Assembly (NCBI RefSeq): GCF_026651855.1
Contig: NZ_CP093280.1
Coordinates: 5,310,001 to 5,374,000 of the forward strand
From: Pseudomonas silvicola
Lineage (GTDB): Bacteria > Pseudomonadota > Gammaproteobacteria > Pseudomonadales > Pseudomonadaceae
Direction of reading: 5' to 3'
DNA: 64,000 nt
Shown: positions 46,452-64,000 of the stretch, in pieces
How the letters are laid out: every line of letters begins with the position of its first letter
How positions within the stretch are numbered: position 1 is the stretch's first letter
Translations under genes and position numbers: made by a program
Notes under the pieces: generated by a model
Seen by the model: only the letters and a program-made list of their open reading frames with translations
Database searches by the model: none
What the model was told of the DNA's origin: nothing

Positions 46452-47603
46452 CTAGTTCCCCGCCGTGGCCGTGGCCAGTTCGCCGATCACCACCTTGTCA
46501 CCCTCGGCCAGGCCTTGGGTGATCTGCACCTGCACATTGTTGTTGATGCCGGCCTGCACGGTACGCGCCTGGGCGAAGCCTTTGTTGTCCACCACCTGCA
46601 CGACGTAACTGCCGTCGGTATTGCGCGGGCCCAGCGCAGCGACCGGAACCGTCAGGGCCTGCTGTGCCGTGCCCAGCACGATGCGTACCTGGGCGGTCAT
46701 GGCGATGCGCAAACGGTGGTCGGGGTTGGGCACCTCGAACAACGCGTTGTAGAACACCGCGCTGTCCTGCTTGGTCTTGCTGCCGGTGGCGTCGGTGTCC
46801 AGGTAGTTCTGCGGCGCGGGCTCGGTGCCGCGCAAGGTGGCGTAGTAGCGCTTGTCCTCGCCCAGAATGGTGAAGTACACGGGTTGGCCGGGGCTGATGT
46901 GAATCACGTCGGCCTCCGAGACCTGGGCCTTGATGGTCATGGTGTCCAGGTCGGCCAACTTGAGCAGCACCGGCGCCAGTTGGTTGGCGATGACCGTCTG
47001 GCCTTCCTGGGTAACGATACCCACCACGTCGCCGTCGATGGGCGCGATGATGCGGGTGTAACCCAGGTTGACCTTGGCGGTGTCGATCTGCACCTGGGCG
47101 CTCTTGATCTGCGCGTCCAGGGAGCGCAGGTTGGCCTGCTGAACCTCGTAGTCGGACTGCGCGTTGTCGTAGTCCTGACGAGAAATCGACTCGTCGGCCT
47201 GCAGGTCCTTGTAGCGTTCGAACAGGCGCTTGGCCTGGTCCATCTGGACTTTGGTGGACATGCGCTCGGCCTGCAGCTTCTCCTCGTCGACCTCGGCCTG
47301 GCGCAGGGTGTTGCGCAGCACCAACGGGTCGATCTCGGCCAGCCACTGGCCTTTCCTGACCTTGTCACCCAGTTTGATTTTCAACGATTTCAGTTGCCCC
47401 GAGACCTGCGCGCCCACATCGACCTGCTTGATGCCTTCCAGCACCCCGGTGGCCAGCACGGCGTTCTCGATGTCGCTGCGCTGCACCTGGGCAGTGATGT
47501 AGGTGGGCGGCTTCTGCGGCCCGCCCACGGCGTACAGCACCGCGCAGGCCACCAGGGCCAGGGTGGTGCCTGCTGCGATCTTGCGTCCTTTCGACTTGTT
47601 CAT
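46452..47603 (-). CDS. macA: MacA-type membrane fusion protein, lipopeptide-associated
   Basis: This 383-aa periplasmic adaptor of the HlyD/MacA family has an N-terminal membrane anchor (KIAAGTTLALVACAVLYAVGG), a lipoyl-like half (VDVGAQVSGQLKSLKIKLGDKVRKGQWLAEIDP), a long alpha-hairpin (residues about 95-180) and the second lipoyl half (TRIIAPIDGDVVGIVTQEGQTV). It ends in a membrane-proximal domain. It lies 57 bp downstream of the NRPS stop codon, with a GC-rich hairpin in between. It should link the MacB pump to an outer-membrane channel encoded elsewhere. Confidence 0.9.
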   Translation of the reverse strand: MNKSKGRKIAAGTTLALVACAVLYAVGGPQKPPTYITAQVQRSDIENAVLATGVLEGIKQVDVGAQVSGQLKSLKIKLGDKVRKGQWLAEIDPLVLRNTLRQAEVDEEKLQAERMSTKVQMDQAKRLFERYKDLQADESISRQDYDNAQSDYEVQQANLRSLDAQIKSAQVQIDTAKVNLGYTRIIAPIDGDVVGIVTQEGQTVIANQLAPVLLKLADLDTMTIKAQVSEADVIHISPGQPVYFTILGEDKRYYATLRGTEPAPQNYLDTDATGSKTKQDSAVFYNALFEVPNPDHRLRIAMTAQVRIVLGTAQQALTVPVAALGPRNTDGSYVVQVVDNKGFAQARTVQAGINNNVQVQITQGLAEGDKVVIGELATATAGN

Positions 47604-47626
47604 GGCTGCCTACTGTTCAATGCGCG

Positions 47627-47650
47627 GCGGGGCCTGCCGACAGGCCCCGC
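47627..47650 (-). other. Hairpin between the NRPS gene and macA
   Basis: A perfect 10-bp GC-rich stem (GCGGGGCCTG / CAGGCCCCGC) with a 4-nt loop lies in the 57-bp gap between the NRPS stop codon and macA, about 23 bp before the macA start. It has no T run. It may be a partial terminator or an mRNA processing/stabilising element that sets the NRPS-to-exporter ratio. Confidence 0.4.
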
Positions 47651-47660
47651 CATCAGGGTT

Positions 47661-64000
<16,340 letters not shown>

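Overview
The window is high-GC DNA from a Pseudomonas, probably the P. putida group or a close relative. The markers are a lexA2-imuA-imuB-dnaE2 mutagenesis cassette, putida-type inverted REP elements, A-rich AAnAAnAA motifs typical of Hfq/Crc targets at catabolic genes, and a lipopeptide synthetase with tandem thioesterases followed by macAB. It contains no rRNA, tRNA, phage or CRISPR locus that I can see.

Layout: (1) 1-4935, minus: the SOS translesion cassette lexA2-imuA-imuB-dnaE2; dnaE2 runs off the left edge. (2) 5048-6883: an aldo/keto reductase and a divergent LysR regulator. (3) 6933-12108: an inositol-like sugar catabolism group (Gfo/Idh dehydrogenase, LacI regulator, SDR, PhyH-type dioxygenase, periplasmic binding protein without its transporter). 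(4) 12228-17261: rutR and a short uracil-degradation operon rutABCD, with a terminator, then a periplasmic NUP-family protein. (5) 17328-19393: about 17.7 near-identical 117-bp copies of a paired inverted REP (BIME), which replace the 3' half of an alpha/beta hydrolase gene. (6) 19393-30549, minus: a long catabolic operon of unknown substrate (FAD monooxygenase, SMP-30 lactonase, HisD-like dehydrogenase, SDR, VOC protein, FAH-family hydrolase, NAD epimerase, MFS transporter, OprB-type porin, VOC dioxygenase, broken hydrolase). (7) About 30880-33080: a 2.2-kb intergenic block of nested inverted and tandem repeats. (8) 33162-35778: codB, a 40-codon coupled ORF, and codA. (9) 35989-39039: an MFS drug exporter, a nudK-type hydrolase and a LysR regulator. 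(10) 39211-43822: an Aae-type aromatic-acid/drug efflux operon. (11) 43979-44287: a small coiled-coil gene behind a near-perfect copy of the lexA2 operator. (12) 44443-64000, minus: macB, macA and a five-module NRPS whose start lies beyond the right edge.

How the genes fit together: codBA imports cytosine and makes uracil, which RutABCD could degrade. The NRPS modules predict Leu, D-Ser, Val/Ile, D-Leu, Leu with two C-terminal thioesterases and an adjacent MacAB exporter. This matches the second synthetase of the factin (syringafactin) family of linear lipopeptides. Catabolic genes in regions 3-6 repeatedly carry AACAACAA-like motifs just ahead of their start codons, suggesting shared post-transcriptional carbon-catabolite control. 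The most unusual points are the second LexA2-type operator at 44303-44320, the BIME expansion that beheaded a catabolic gene, the repeated CA motifs, the 40-aa ORF inside codBA, and the factin-type synthetase with a predicted Ser at position 5.
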